NCBI GenBank assembly: GCA_022360375.1
Contig: JAKSCW010000011.1
Span: forward strand, 1 to 10,112
Direction: 5' to 3'
From: Balneolales bacterium
GTDB lineage: Bacteria > Bacteroidota > Rhodothermia > Balneolales > Balneolaceae
DNA length: 10,112 nucleotides
The notes under the pieces are model-generated. The model saw only the letters and a program-made list of their open reading frames with translations, ran no database searches and was not told where the DNA came from. Position numbers and translations under genes: made by a program. Positions 1 to 6,786 of the stretch are shown piece by piece (position 1 is the stretch's first letter; each line of letters begins with the position of its first letter).

Positions 1-1349
1 CGTGCACTCCAGGAAGCATTTACCCCCCAATGCTCAATTTCGTGATATTGAAAATCTGCAGTCCTTAAATCTTCATCAACAGAAAGAAAATCAAGGACAT
101 TTTTGCCCCAAAAGAAACTCGTTGAAACCCTTTGTTTATCTGAAAGATCGTAGCTTAATTTTGAGTTAATATCCCAAAACCTGAGATTGCTGTTTACTTC
201 AAATTCTTCTGTAACGGCAAAGTCCTGCAATTCATTTAAGCGGCTTCCATCGAATAGCTTTCGGTTGTAGGATTCGAATGTTGGTGTAGTATAAAAATCA
301 TTAATCGACCTGCGTGCTGCTATATAAAAAGCACCCTTTCCATTTGAAAAAGGAGCCAAACCGGAACCACTCGCATGGGTAAGATTTAAGTCAGTCTGGA
401 ATTCAGGTTTCAGAACCGGCAACTCTTCTGCACCCATATCAATTAAACCGGAAACACTTCCCCCAAATTTTGCAGGAATCGAATTTCGATACACATTTAT
501 CCTGGAAACCGAGCTGGGGATAAACGACGAAATCAACCCAAAATAATGAGCTGAGTGATACACGGGAATATCTTCCCAGTAAATGGCTACCTGATCGCTT
601 GTGCCTCCCCGAATGCTGATATCAGAAGCAGATTCATCCTGAGAAGAAACCCCGGGAAGCTGCTGAAGGGAATACATGGCGTCCGGTTCAGACATACCAG
701 GCATCACGTTTAACGTTGAAGGCCGTATTTGCAGGGAAGAGCTGTTTTCTGAAACCAGAACTCCATTGTTCAGGTATTCTGTAACCACAATTCCATCTAA
801 TTGAATCGGGTCTTTCTTTAAAAAAATGGTATCGGGCTCCTCGTAAAAGAGATCAAAAGCTGATGCTCTGAATGGAACATATCCCAAATAAGAGATTTCA
901 ATTTCTTTGTGAGCAGGATCTCTGAGAAAATAATTCAATGATCCGTCCAACCCGGTTTGAGTTCCTTTATACTCCCCTATGACCTGGAATTGTGCAAATT
1001 CCAGCGGAAGCCGATCCTCTTCATCTACAACTATAAACCGCAGGTAAAAGCCTACATCTTCAATAGGCTTGATGGCAATGAACGTACCTTCAATAAATTC
1101 AAATCCAAGTCCGTATGGCTTTAAAATCCGATTTAAAAAAACGCTTAACTCTTCATTTTCAGCTGAAATAAATACCTCGCCGGCCGGGAAACTGTTATGT
1201 GAATACGAAAACTGTATTCCATGCTCGTCAGAGATTTGCTCCAAAACTTCAACAATAGACTTTTTTGCAGGCGAAATGGTAACTGCCTGTGCGATAAGTT
1301 GGCCCCGCAGCATAGCTACAAGAAGAATAAAGGAAACCAGCGTGCGCAT
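1..1349 (-). CDS. TonB-dependent outer-membrane receptor with STN domain, FecA/SusC-like (3' part missing)
   Basis: This frame is open from ATG at 1349 through the window edge, giving 449 complete codons of a protein whose barrel continues outside. Residues 1-22 form a signal peptide ending in LIAQA. Residues about 23-95 read as an STN (secretin/TonB short N-terminal) domain, the part of FecA-type receptors that contacts a FecR anti-sigma factor. Residues about 100-180 look like a carboxypeptidase-regulatory-like beta-sandwich. Residues about 205-305 are the plug, with typical segments QQLPGV, SIRGG, WEDIPVYH and AKFGGSVSG. Barrel strands follow. The start lies 7 bases after the fecR stop, with no clear Shine-Dalgarno. 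The protein should import a ligand across the outer membrane using TonB energy and signal its presence to the adjacent FecR/sigma pair. The ligand (siderophore, glycan or peptide) cannot be read from this part, and no SusD partner is visible. Confidence 0.93.
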   Translation of the reverse strand, partial: MRTLVSFILLVAMLRGQLIAQAVTISPAKKSIVEVLEQISDEHGIQFSYSHNSFPAGEVFISAENEELSVFLNRILKPYGLGFEFIEGTFIAIKPIEDVGFYLRFIVVDEEDRLPLEFAQFQVIGEYKGTQTGLDGSLNYFLRDPAHKEIEISYLGYVPFRASAFDLFYEEPDTIFLKKDPIQLDGIVVTEYLNNGVLVSENSSSLQIRPSTLNVMPGMSEPDAMYSLQQLPGVSSQDESASDISIRGGTSDQVAIYWEDIPVYHSAHYFGLISSFIPSSVSRINVYRNSIPAKFGGSVSGLIDMGAEELPVLKPEFQTDLNLTHASGSGLAPFSNGKGAFYIAARRSINDFYTTPTFESYNRKLFDGSRLNELQDFAVTEEFEVNSNLRFWDINSKLSYDLSDKQRVSTSFFWGKNVLDFLSVDEDLRTADFQYHEIEHWGVNASWSA

Positions 1350-1356
1350 CACACTA

Positions 1357-2310
1357 CTACTTATAAATGGTCAACTGCTTTGTATTCTCGTCAAAATTGT
1401 AGCGAAACCCAAATGGTTCCATTACCAGACGAATGGCTGATTCTGCATCATCACCAGGGAAACTACCCGTGTATACCAGTGTATCCGAAATGGTCTCGAA
1501 ATCACCTTCAATTCCAAACTGTGCTTCAAGCTCCTGAAGAGCAACTTTTAACGGAACTTCTTTCAAAGAAATAATGCCATTTACCCAGGTAGGTTCTGAT
1601 TCTCCTTCAAATGTTCTTTCCTGGATTTCCCTGTTTAACTGGTACCTGATTTCCTCACCAGCAGTAAGCTCGCGAACCTCTTCATCAATCTTTACTTCCA
1701 CCCTACCTTCATAACAGGTGGTATCGAAAAAGCCATTTCTGCTTTTTACATTGAATTCGGTTCCCAATACAGACACTGTCCCGAGATCAGTTATTACCTC
1801 AAAATTCTCTCCGTTTTCAACTTTGAAATAGGCTTCCCCACTTAAGAACACTTCCCGGTTACTGTCCCAGTCACTCTCATCATAACGAAGCCGCGAATTT
1901 GAACCTAAAATGACTTCTGAACCATCAGGCAAGGTAACTTCTGCAACACTACCAAAACCATTTACATATTCAATTTGTGAAATTGAAACAGATTGGAAGT
2001 AAAGGAATGAAACAACTGCCCCAATAAGTACCGTTGCTGCAAGACTCAATTTCTGCATTCTTGAGAACGTTTTGATTCTCGCATACGTACCGGGGAGCTC
2101 CGAAATACTCTGGCTTCTGCGCTTTTCTTTCCATGTTGCTAACGATTGCTCAACATTAAACTCCGGCACTTTAAATGCAGACGCAGTATTGGAAATAGCT
2201 TGAAACTCTTTGAAGGCTTCACTTTGCTCAAAAGCTATACGCTCCTCCTCTGACAGTTCTCCAGCCAGCCATTTCGCCAAAAAAGTATCGTCTTTTTCCC
2301 AGTTTTCCAT
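1357..2310 (-). CDS. FecR-family anti-sigma factor, single-pass inner-membrane protein
   Basis: The 317-residue protein has the usual FecR layout for Bacteroidota. A cytoplasmic N-terminal segment (residues about 8-60, with FLAKWLAGELSEEE) is of the kind that binds a sigma factor. One membrane helix spans about 88-108 (LSLAATVLIGAVVSFLYF). The periplasmic FecR domain covers about 112-225, including VTLPDGSEVILGSNSRLRY, FLSGEAYFKV and VLGTEFNV. The C-terminal DUF4974/STN-like domain covers about 245-317 (ISLKEVPLKVALQELEAQF). In this family the protein holds an ECF sigma factor until the receptor's STN domain signals occupancy. It starts 2 bases after the sigma stop and ends 7 bases before the receptor start, so the three genes are almost certainly cotranscribed. 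The domain assignment is firm; the ligand is unknown. Confidence 0.95.
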   Translation of the reverse strand: MENWEKDDTFLAKWLAGELSEEERIAFEQSEAFKEFQAISNTASAFKVPEFNVEQSLATWKEKRRSQSISELPGTYARIKTFSRMQKLSLAATVLIGAVVSFLYFQSVSISQIEYVNGFGSVAEVTLPDGSEVILGSNSRLRYDESDWDSNREVFLSGEAYFKVENGENFEVITDLGTVSVLGTEFNVKSRNGFFDTTCYEGRVEVKIDEEVRELTAGEEIRYQLNREIQERTFEGESEPTWVNGIISLKEVPLKVALQELEAQFGIEGDFETISDTLVYTGSFPGDDAESAIRLVMEPFGFRYNFDENTKQLTIYK

Positions 2311-2312
2311 GG

Positions 2313-2825
2313 TTAAATCCGGTGTGCTTGATCTTTCAATTGCTCACGCAGTTTCACGAGGGCTTTATGGATTCGTTTCTCCACAGCCTTCACGCTTATA
2401 TCCAGGCGCGTGGCTATTTCGCGATAGGTAAGTTTATCTATCCGATTCATCAAAAAAGCTTCGCGCTGTCCATCGGGCAGCCCTCCGATAGCACGCTCCA
2501 GCTTCTCTTTATACTCGTTGTATTCCATATTGAACTGAGGCGATTCGGTGTCCATCGCTTCATCCTGCTCCAATTCAAATCGCAACCGGACCTGGTCTTT
2601 TTTGATCAGATTCAGCATCCGGTTTTTCGCTACGGTATATAAAAAAGAAGCTGCCGCTGCCGGGATTATTTCCTTACACTTTTCCCAAAGAACTGTAAAC
2701 GCTTCCTGAACCAGGTCGTTTGATCGCTCCAGATTTTTACAACGGTAATACAAATAATTCCGAAGCTGACCAGCATGGTCCCGATATAACTGTTCAATAA
2801 CTCCGTCTTCGCAAATATTTGGCAT
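2313..2825 (-). CDS. ECF-type RNA polymerase sigma factor (sigma-70 family, FecI-like)
   Basis: From ATG 2825 the product is 170 residues, a normal ECF length. Region 2 spans about 10-80, with NDLVQEAFTVLWEKC followed by FLYTVAKNRMLNLIKK. Region 4 spans about 108-163, with a helix-turn-helix in LTYREIATRLDISVKAVEKR. It should direct RNA polymerase to the receptor and related genes when released by the adjacent FecR. The start is uncertain. The frame also opens at ATG 2933, which overlaps the barrel gene's stop as TAATG and has GGAG 5 bases upstream. That form would add 36 residues that do not look like a sigma factor. I prefer 2825 because the family domain begins about 10 residues later and because a perfect inverted repeat lies in the intervening stretch. 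However, no Shine-Dalgarno is seen before 2825. Confidence 0.92.
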   Translation of the reverse strand: MPNICEDGVIEQLYRDHAGQLRNYLYYRCKNLERSNDLVQEAFTVLWEKCKEIIPAAAASFLYTVAKNRMLNLIKKDQVRLRFELEQDEAMDTESPQFNMEYNEYKEKLERAIGGLPDGQREAFLMNRIDKLTYREIATRLDISVKAVEKRIHKALVKLREQLKDQAHRI

Positions 2826-2879
2826 TAAGACACTTTTAGTAATTACCCTTGCTGAATAATAGCTGGAATATACAGGGGA

Positions 2880-2927
2880 TACAACCAATCCTCCCCAATT
2901 TATGTTCGGTATTTGTGATTGGTTGTA
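2880..2927. repeat. Perfect 11-bp inverted repeat upstream of the sigma factor gene
   Basis: TACAACCAATC at 2880-2890 is the exact reverse complement of GATTGGTTGTA at 2917-2927, with 26 bases between. It lies between the barrel gene stop and the preferred sigma start. No T-run follows in the transcribed direction, so it is not a canonical terminator. It could be an operator for a dimeric regulator or an mRNA stem acting on the sigma/FecR/receptor operon. If translation starts at 2933 instead, the repeat is coding. Confidence 0.55.
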
Positions 2928-2932
2928 GTTCA

Positions 2933-4060
2933 TTACAGCTCCAGACGAATTCCGGTTTGGATGTATGAGGTCTCGTAACTCCTGTAAGCAGAGGTAGTTA
3001 AACGAGCGCGGTTAGAATCACGAAGTTGATAATTTCCTTTCAGTTCGAAAAACATTTTTCCTGAAACAGGAACTTTTATGTTAACAGAAGCTGTCCAGAA
3101 GCCATATTCAAGAAGTGAGCCATCCTGAACCGTAAAGTTTGAGAAATTGCGGATACTTCTATCCAACCCAACGTTCAATTCACTTTGATGTATGCTGAAC
3201 GTTGATTCGACACCAAATTCAAATTCTGTATAGTTCAGGCCATTGGTAGGACGGTCTACAAAATAGGTCCAGGTTACCGGGAATTCGATTTCAAATCTAT
3301 CATTTATCGAACTGAAGCTTAGTGCGCCCCCTGCATCCGCCCGTAAGAAATCGCGGGTTGATAAATCCGGTGCTATATCGCCCTCTCCAAACTCTTCGCT
3401 TTGTTGCGTTCGGTAACTCGCTTCTCCCACAAACTCCAGCGTTGTGGATATTGATTTACCATCCCATCTTTTTTTGTAGAGCCCTTCCAGAAAATACATG
3501 TTATAGGAAGTCTGGCTGTTGTCAAATTCATCAAATTCCCGGTACCGATATTTTCCCTCGAACCGGAACCATGCTCTTTCGCCCATATAAAAATCAAGAT
3601 GGAGAGGTACTTCAAACTGAAGATAGGAGAGCCGTGTGCTGAATACCAAATCACTCTGATCTACCCCATCTTGCTGGCGCCGGGTGAATTCGGGGGCAAT
3701 TTCGAAATACTTTCTGCGTGCAAAATTGGAGCGATAGGAAATAGCAGCCCGATAGTTATTTCTTTGTGCCGAAGTTTGCTGATGATAAATATTTGTTTCA
3801 ATATCACCACTCAGTTTCAACCTGCTTTTTCCCCAGTTTTTCAAATAATCCATATTCAGGAATAATTCATTATAGGAAGAGTTTTTCCATAAATCAGTTC
3901 TACTTAAGGTATCTCCTTGCTCAACAAGCATATCCGGATTTTTGAAGATGTTCCAGGAGTATCCATTTTGTACCCCGGTATCAATACTTAACTGGGCACT
4001 TGTTGCTGAGGATAAAACAAGTGTCCATCCGATGATAATGATGGTATGCTTCAGCTTCAT
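2933..4060 (-). CDS. Predicted outer-membrane beta-barrel protein of unknown function
   Basis: I do not recognise the family. The 375-residue protein starts with a clear signal peptide (lysines, then IIIIGWTLVL, cleavage likely after ATSA at residue 22). The rest is dominated by short alternating-polarity strands rich in Tyr, Phe, Arg and Glu, such as RAAISYRSNF, YFEIAPEFTRR, LHLDFYMGERAWFRFEGKYR and FFELKGNYQLR, as in an outer-membrane barrel of roughly 14-18 strands. No TonB plug, OmpA domain or catalytic motif is visible. The start is well supported: GGGAGG lies 8 bases upstream, and the ATG overlaps the stop of the small secreted protein gene by four bases (ATGA). This coupling ties it to the small protein and, through it, to the ligase/7TM pair. 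It may be a surface channel or a scaffold for a modified product. Export is certain enough; the job is not. Confidence 0.85.
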   Translation of the reverse strand: MKLKHTIIIIGWTLVLSSATSAQLSIDTGVQNGYSWNIFKNPDMLVEQGDTLSRTDLWKNSSYNELFLNMDYLKNWGKSRLKLSGDIETNIYHQQTSAQRNNYRAAISYRSNFARRKYFEIAPEFTRRQQDGVDQSDLVFSTRLSYLQFEVPLHLDFYMGERAWFRFEGKYRYREFDEFDNSQTSYNMYFLEGLYKKRWDGKSISTTLEFVGEASYRTQQSEEFGEGDIAPDLSTRDFLRADAGGALSFSSINDRFEIEFPVTWTYFVDRPTNGLNYTEFEFGVESTFSIHQSELNVGLDRSIRNFSNFTVQDGSLLEYGFWTASVNIKVPVSGKMFFELKGNYQLRDSNRARLTTSAYRSYETSYIQTGIRLEL

Positions 4061-4251
4061 GGATTTGTCCTCCCGGATACATGAGTGAAGAAATGATTTT
4101 CTTCCTGCATGATTACAGAATTACTTGAGTCCACTTTAATGGTAACTGTTTGCTGGCTTTGATCTTCTACAGAGAAGGCATCGACAGCCGCAATAATCAG
4201 GCAAAAAGCCAGGAGTAACAGGTACGGTGTTTTTGATTGTTGTACGTTCAT
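4057..4251 (-). CDS. Small secreted or membrane-anchored protein, 64 residues
   Basis: The product has a polar N-terminus, a hydrophobic stretch at residues 9-24 (LLLLAFCLIIAAV) and a polar tail of about 40 residues rich in Gln, Ser, Thr, Val and Glu (QQTVTIKVDSSNS, then IMQEENHFF). The hydrophobic part reads as a signal peptide with possible cleavage after AVDA, or as an N-terminal anchor. Cys17 is not in a proper lipobox because Phe precedes it. The gene starts 53 bases after the ligase stop and overlaps the barrel gene by 4 bases. The barrel's Shine-Dalgarno lies inside this frame, which argues that the frame is translated. No family is recognised. Its location beside an amide-bond-forming ligase makes it a candidate substrate or accessory, but that is inference. 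The upstream ribosome site is weak (AAAGA). Confidence 0.68.
   Translation of the reverse strand: MNVQQSKTPYLLLLAFCLIIAAVDAFSVEDQSQQTVTIKVDSSNSVIMQEENHFFTHVSGRTNP
4069..4074 (-). promoter_or_regulatory. Shine-Dalgarno of the barrel gene
   Basis: GGGAGG lies 8 bases before ATG 4060 and within the end of the small protein frame. Together with the ATGA overlap it fixes the barrel start and indicates translational coupling. Confidence 0.75.
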
Positions 4252-4269
4252 TGTCTTTACAGTTTTATT

Positions 4270-4310
4270 TGTTTTCTTATAAAACAGCTTCGTTGTGTTT
4301 TACCCTACCC
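4270..4310 (-). promoter_or_regulatory. Copy B of a bipartite upstream element (before the small-protein/barrel pair)
   Basis: In the gene sense the element reads GGGTAGGGTA, 13 bases, CTGTTTT, 5 bases, AAAACA. The TGTTTT/AAAACA pair is a 6-bp inverted repeat (4270-4275 and 4281-4286). It ends 18 bases before ATG 4251 and begins inside the last codons of the ligase gene. The same arrangement with the same 13-base spacing occurs at 6741-6782 before the 7TM-transglutaminase gene. A shared operator, a bipartite promoter or an mRNA element would all fit. It does not match the usual Bacteroidota TTTG / TAnnTTTG promoter. Confidence 0.5.
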
Positions 4311-5189
4311 GCTCCACCGGATATTTTTTAGTGCCTCTTTAAGCCCCGTTTTATTTGCCATTTGAATCCCCAGACCAGGACGTACATTGATTTCCAGCAC
4401 CAATGGCCCTTTCTCCTCATCAATCACAATATCTATTCCCAGGTAATTCAATGGAAATGCTTCAGAGCTTTTAACGGCCAACTCCATTAACTCTTTCCAA
4501 TAAGGAAGCCTGACCCCATCGATTTTTACTAAACTATCGGGGTGAAATGCGGAATACCTTTTCCCGTCATACGCCTGGGTAAGAATCCCTGTCTTCAAAT
4601 CGATACCTACCCCTAAGCCACCCTGGTGAAGATTTGCTTTCCCCCCTGATTGTTGAGTTGGAAGGCGAAGCATTCCCATTACAGGCTGGTCCTCCACCAA
4701 TACAATTCTAATGTCTGCCACTCCTTTGGGGTACAATGCCTTCAATCCGGAATGAGATTGAACCACTTCTTCAATGATCACACGGTCAGAATCGCCGAAG
4801 GAATACATTCCAAAAATGATGTTTGCTATGTGAGAAAAGATTTGTGACTCTTCGATAATGGTGTTCCCCTGGTACCAATATCCCTGGTGTTTCATTAACA
4901 CCTTAATACCCCCGCCGCCACTTCCTTTTGCAGGCTTTATAACCAGTTTTGAATAATGCTGGAGCTGATACCATATCTCCTCGATATCTCCAATCCTGGA
5001 GATTACCGCATATGTTTCAGGACAGGGGAGGCCGTATTTGTGCAGGATTTCTTTGGTGAGGAGTTTGTCATCAGCAAACTTGTAGTTTTTCTGGTCGTTA
5101 TAAACGTATACATATTTCGAATTTCGTTCATTAATACCCAGAATTTCTTTTTCTATATTTTTATTGTTTTTTATGAACTTATTTAACAT
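4305..5189 (-). CDS. ATP-grasp ligase, RimK-related (alpha-L-glutamate ligase-like protein)
   Basis: From ATG 5189 the 294-residue protein matches the family of ATP-grasp ligases that accompany 7TM-transglutaminase proteins. The N-terminal signature GINERNSKYVYVYN is followed by FADDKLLTK (residues about 38-46). The ATP-binding strand has VIKPAKGSGGGGIKV (83-97), with Lys85 and a glycine loop. EE at 140-141 reads as the hinge, and DIRIVLV at 159-165 follows. The metal-binding end is GIDIVID and LVLEINVRPG, with Glu266 and Asn268. Family enzymes join a carboxylate to an amine through an acyl-phosphate, so amide or peptide bond formation in the cytoplasm is expected. The true substrate is unknown. 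The frame extends to ATG 5216, but AGGAGGT 5 bases before 5189 decides the start. The gene overlaps the end of the 7TM gene by 11 bases, so the two are coupled. Confidence 0.93.
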   Translation of the reverse strand: MLNKFIKNNKNIEKEILGINERNSKYVYVYNDQKNYKFADDKLLTKEILHKYGLPCPETYAVISRIGDIEEIWYQLQHYSKLVIKPAKGSGGGGIKVLMKHQGYWYQGNTIIEESQIFSHIANIIFGMYSFGDSDRVIIEEVVQSHSGLKALYPKGVADIRIVLVEDQPVMGMLRLPTQQSGGKANLHQGGLGVGIDLKTGILTQAYDGKRYSAFHPDSLVKIDGVRLPYWKELMELAVKSSEAFPLNYLGIDIVIDEEKGPLVLEINVRPGLGIQMANKTGLKEALKNIRWSG

Positions 5190-6726
5190 AACTGACCTCC
5201 TGATTGAAGTTTCCAAAGCGTGAATATTCCATTACCCGGAGCCCGATCCATTTTCCAAGCAGAAGTGCAATTCCTGTAAGGCTTAAAATCATTTCCGGAA
5301 AAGTGAAGAAGAAATACCGGATGGATTCGGCGGAAAGAATCCACGTACAGAGCATGGTGATCGCCACTGTTTGCACATACGTTGAAAGTGCTGCTTTCAT
5401 CGAGTCTTCCTCTACTTTTTTGGCAAACTTGTCGGCAACAATGGTGAGAATAATCACCGGAAACATAAGTGCAGCGCCGGCATCTACCCATTCGGTTTTG
5501 TGGAACACCTGTATGCAAAACAGGCAGTAAATAGTTACTACTCCGAGCAAAACGACCAATTTGGGCGTATACAACATTCCCCATTTGCTAAGTGGGATAC
5601 TGGTGAGCGAAATCAAAACAATGACCGAGGAAAAAAAGAACAAACCCTGGAGTGCGCCCATCTCCATAAACGCGAACGCTATTAAAACAGGCAAAAACAC
5701 CCCAAAGGTTTGAACCCCTATCACGTTTTTAAAAACGGCCACCAGCAACGCTCCCAATGGAAGCAATAGAAGAAACATCATAGGCTGAGCGGGGATCGCC
5801 CCTGAATCGAGCATATCCCACACCCCTATGATTGACATTTTTTCGAAATCGTTTTGCCGAACCTCTTCAATGTGATACATATAATCGAACTTGTACCCGG
5901 TATTCCGAACTATCAGGAATTCATCCCCTTTATATATTTCCAGGTAGTGGGCAGGCAGGCTTGCAAAGTGACCGTTCAAAGCATCAAAAGGAATCCATTG
6001 ACCACCAATATATGCCTCAATCCAGGCGTGTGATGTTCGTTTGCTGGTGTTTTGGAGAATCAGCCCACCCACCATCCGTGCCGGAATTCCCTTTGCCCGG
6101 AACAAAGAAACCAACAACCTGCTTTTGCCATTACACGAACAAGCCTGGTTTTGCTGGCACGTTATGGCATCCGTTAAATCGGATATTTTACTTCCGGGAA
6201 TGTCGTATACATAGTCATAGAAAATCTTAGCTATCCCGACTTCTGATTCCACCCCATCCGGAATTAAATCCGTAGCCAATGATTGAATTAACGGATCAAG
6301 GGATTGAATGTACTCTGTTGGTTCTAAGTATTCTGAAAACCCGGAAATGGAGTAGGGTTCCGGAAAAATTTCACCTTCAAATTCGTATTCAATCGCCTTC
6401 AGGGATGTTTCAAAAGTAAAACTTAGCGTGGTATCTCCATCCAGGTTCCCAACCCAGGTTACTTCTTTATTCGAATTTTTCTCTTTGTAGAGAAACCCTG
6501 GTTGCTCTGTTGTAGGGCTTTTGTACTCAATAAGTTGGCGCTCGTTAGATACAGGCAGGAAGGACCGGACCCGGTATCGGTCTTTCTCTCCCCGAAGCTC
6601 AAACTCGTACGTTACTTCAAACCTGGTTTCGGAAAAATTTTCTACTTCGTTTTGTCCGTTTACAATAAACCTTACCCCCGACCATATGACGGGAATAATA
6701 ATGAACAAATAGGCTGTGATTTTCAT
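5179..6726 (-). CDS. Transglutaminase-like domain fused to seven transmembrane helices
   Basis: The 515-residue protein has an N-terminal membrane segment (about 3-22) and a large, presumably periplasmic region (23-310). A C-terminal bundle of seven helices follows at about 312-331, 338-357, 359-378, 387-406, 414-431, 446-465 and 473-494. FGVFLPVLIAFAFME (341-355) is typical of the 7TM_transglut family. The region at 165-260 follows the transglutaminase-like fold: SCNGKSRLLVSLFRAKGIPAR, then SHAWIEAY, then WIPFDALNG. In the family this domain is called inactive, yet Cys198, His233 and Asp248 fall where the catalytic triad belongs. Cys190 and Cys196 are also nearby and could form a disulfide. 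The conserved pairing with the RimK-like ligase, overlapped here by 11 bases, suggests the protein binds, processes or exports the ligase product at the inner membrane. No good Shine-Dalgarno is seen. A repeated upstream element precedes the start. Confidence 0.93.
   Translation of the reverse strand: MKITAYLFIIIPVIWSGVRFIVNGQNEVENFSETRFEVTYEFELRGEKDRYRVRSFLPVSNERQLIEYKSPTTEQPGFLYKEKNSNKEVTWVGNLDGDTTLSFTFETSLKAIEYEFEGEIFPEPYSISGFSEYLEPTEYIQSLDPLIQSLATDLIPDGVESEVGIAKIFYDYVYDIPGSKISDLTDAITCQQNQACSCNGKSRLLVSLFRAKGIPARMVGGLILQNTSKRTSHAWIEAYIGGQWIPFDALNGHFASLPAHYLEIYKGDEFLIVRNTGYKFDYMYHIEEVRQNDFEKMSIIGVWDMLDSGAIPAQPMMFLLLLPLGALLVAVFKNVIGVQTFGVFLPVLIAFAFMEMGALQGLFFFSSVIVLISLTSIPLSKWGMLYTPKLVVLLGVVTIYCLFCIQVFHKTEWVDAGAALMFPVIILTIVADKFAKKVEEDSMKAALSTYVQTVAITMLCTWILSAESIRYFFFTFPEMILSLTGIALLLGKWIGLRVMEYSRFGNFNQEVSYVK
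5195..5201 (-). promoter_or_regulatory. Shine-Dalgarno of the ATP-grasp ligase
   Basis: AGGAGGT, a full match to the anti-Shine-Dalgarno, lies 5 bases before ATG 5189 and inside the last codons of the 7TM gene. It selects 5189 over the in-frame ATG 5216 and suggests strong, coupled translation of the ligase. Confidence 0.85.
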
Positions 6727-6740
6727 GATAGGGTATTTTT

Positions 6741-6782
6741 TGTTTTACTAAGAAAACAGGCAACACCCTTTATACCCTACCC
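6741..6782 (-). promoter_or_regulatory. Copy A of a bipartite upstream element (before the 7TM-transglutaminase gene)
   Basis: In the gene sense it reads GGGTAGGGTA, 13 bases, CTGTTTT, 6 bases, AAAACA, ending 14 bases before ATG 6726. TGTTTT/AAAACA (6741-6746 and 6753-6758) is an inner 6-bp inverted repeat. TAGGGTAT/ATACCCTA (6729-6736 and 6772-6779) adds an outer 8-bp inverted repeat spanning the whole gap. Copy B at 4270-4310 shares both blocks and the spacing but lacks the outer repeat. The gap between the deacetylase stop and this start is only 60 bases, and the element fills most of it. Confidence 0.5.
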
Positions 6783-6786
6783 CCAA

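Noticed and set aside
3373..3654. Minus-strand frame of 93 codons inside the barrel gene
   Set aside because: The barrel frame carries a signal peptide, Shine-Dalgarno and regular strands through this region. The second frame has none of these.
4192..4206. Lipobox in the 64-residue protein (LAFC)
   Set aside because: The residue before the Cys is Phe, which does not fit the small-residue requirement. A signal peptide or anchor explains the segment better.
5183..5584. Minus-strand frame of 133 codons inside the 7TM gene
   Set aside because: It is out of frame with the well-conserved membrane helices, is rich in Arg, Cys and His, and has no start signal. It is an alternative-frame shadow.
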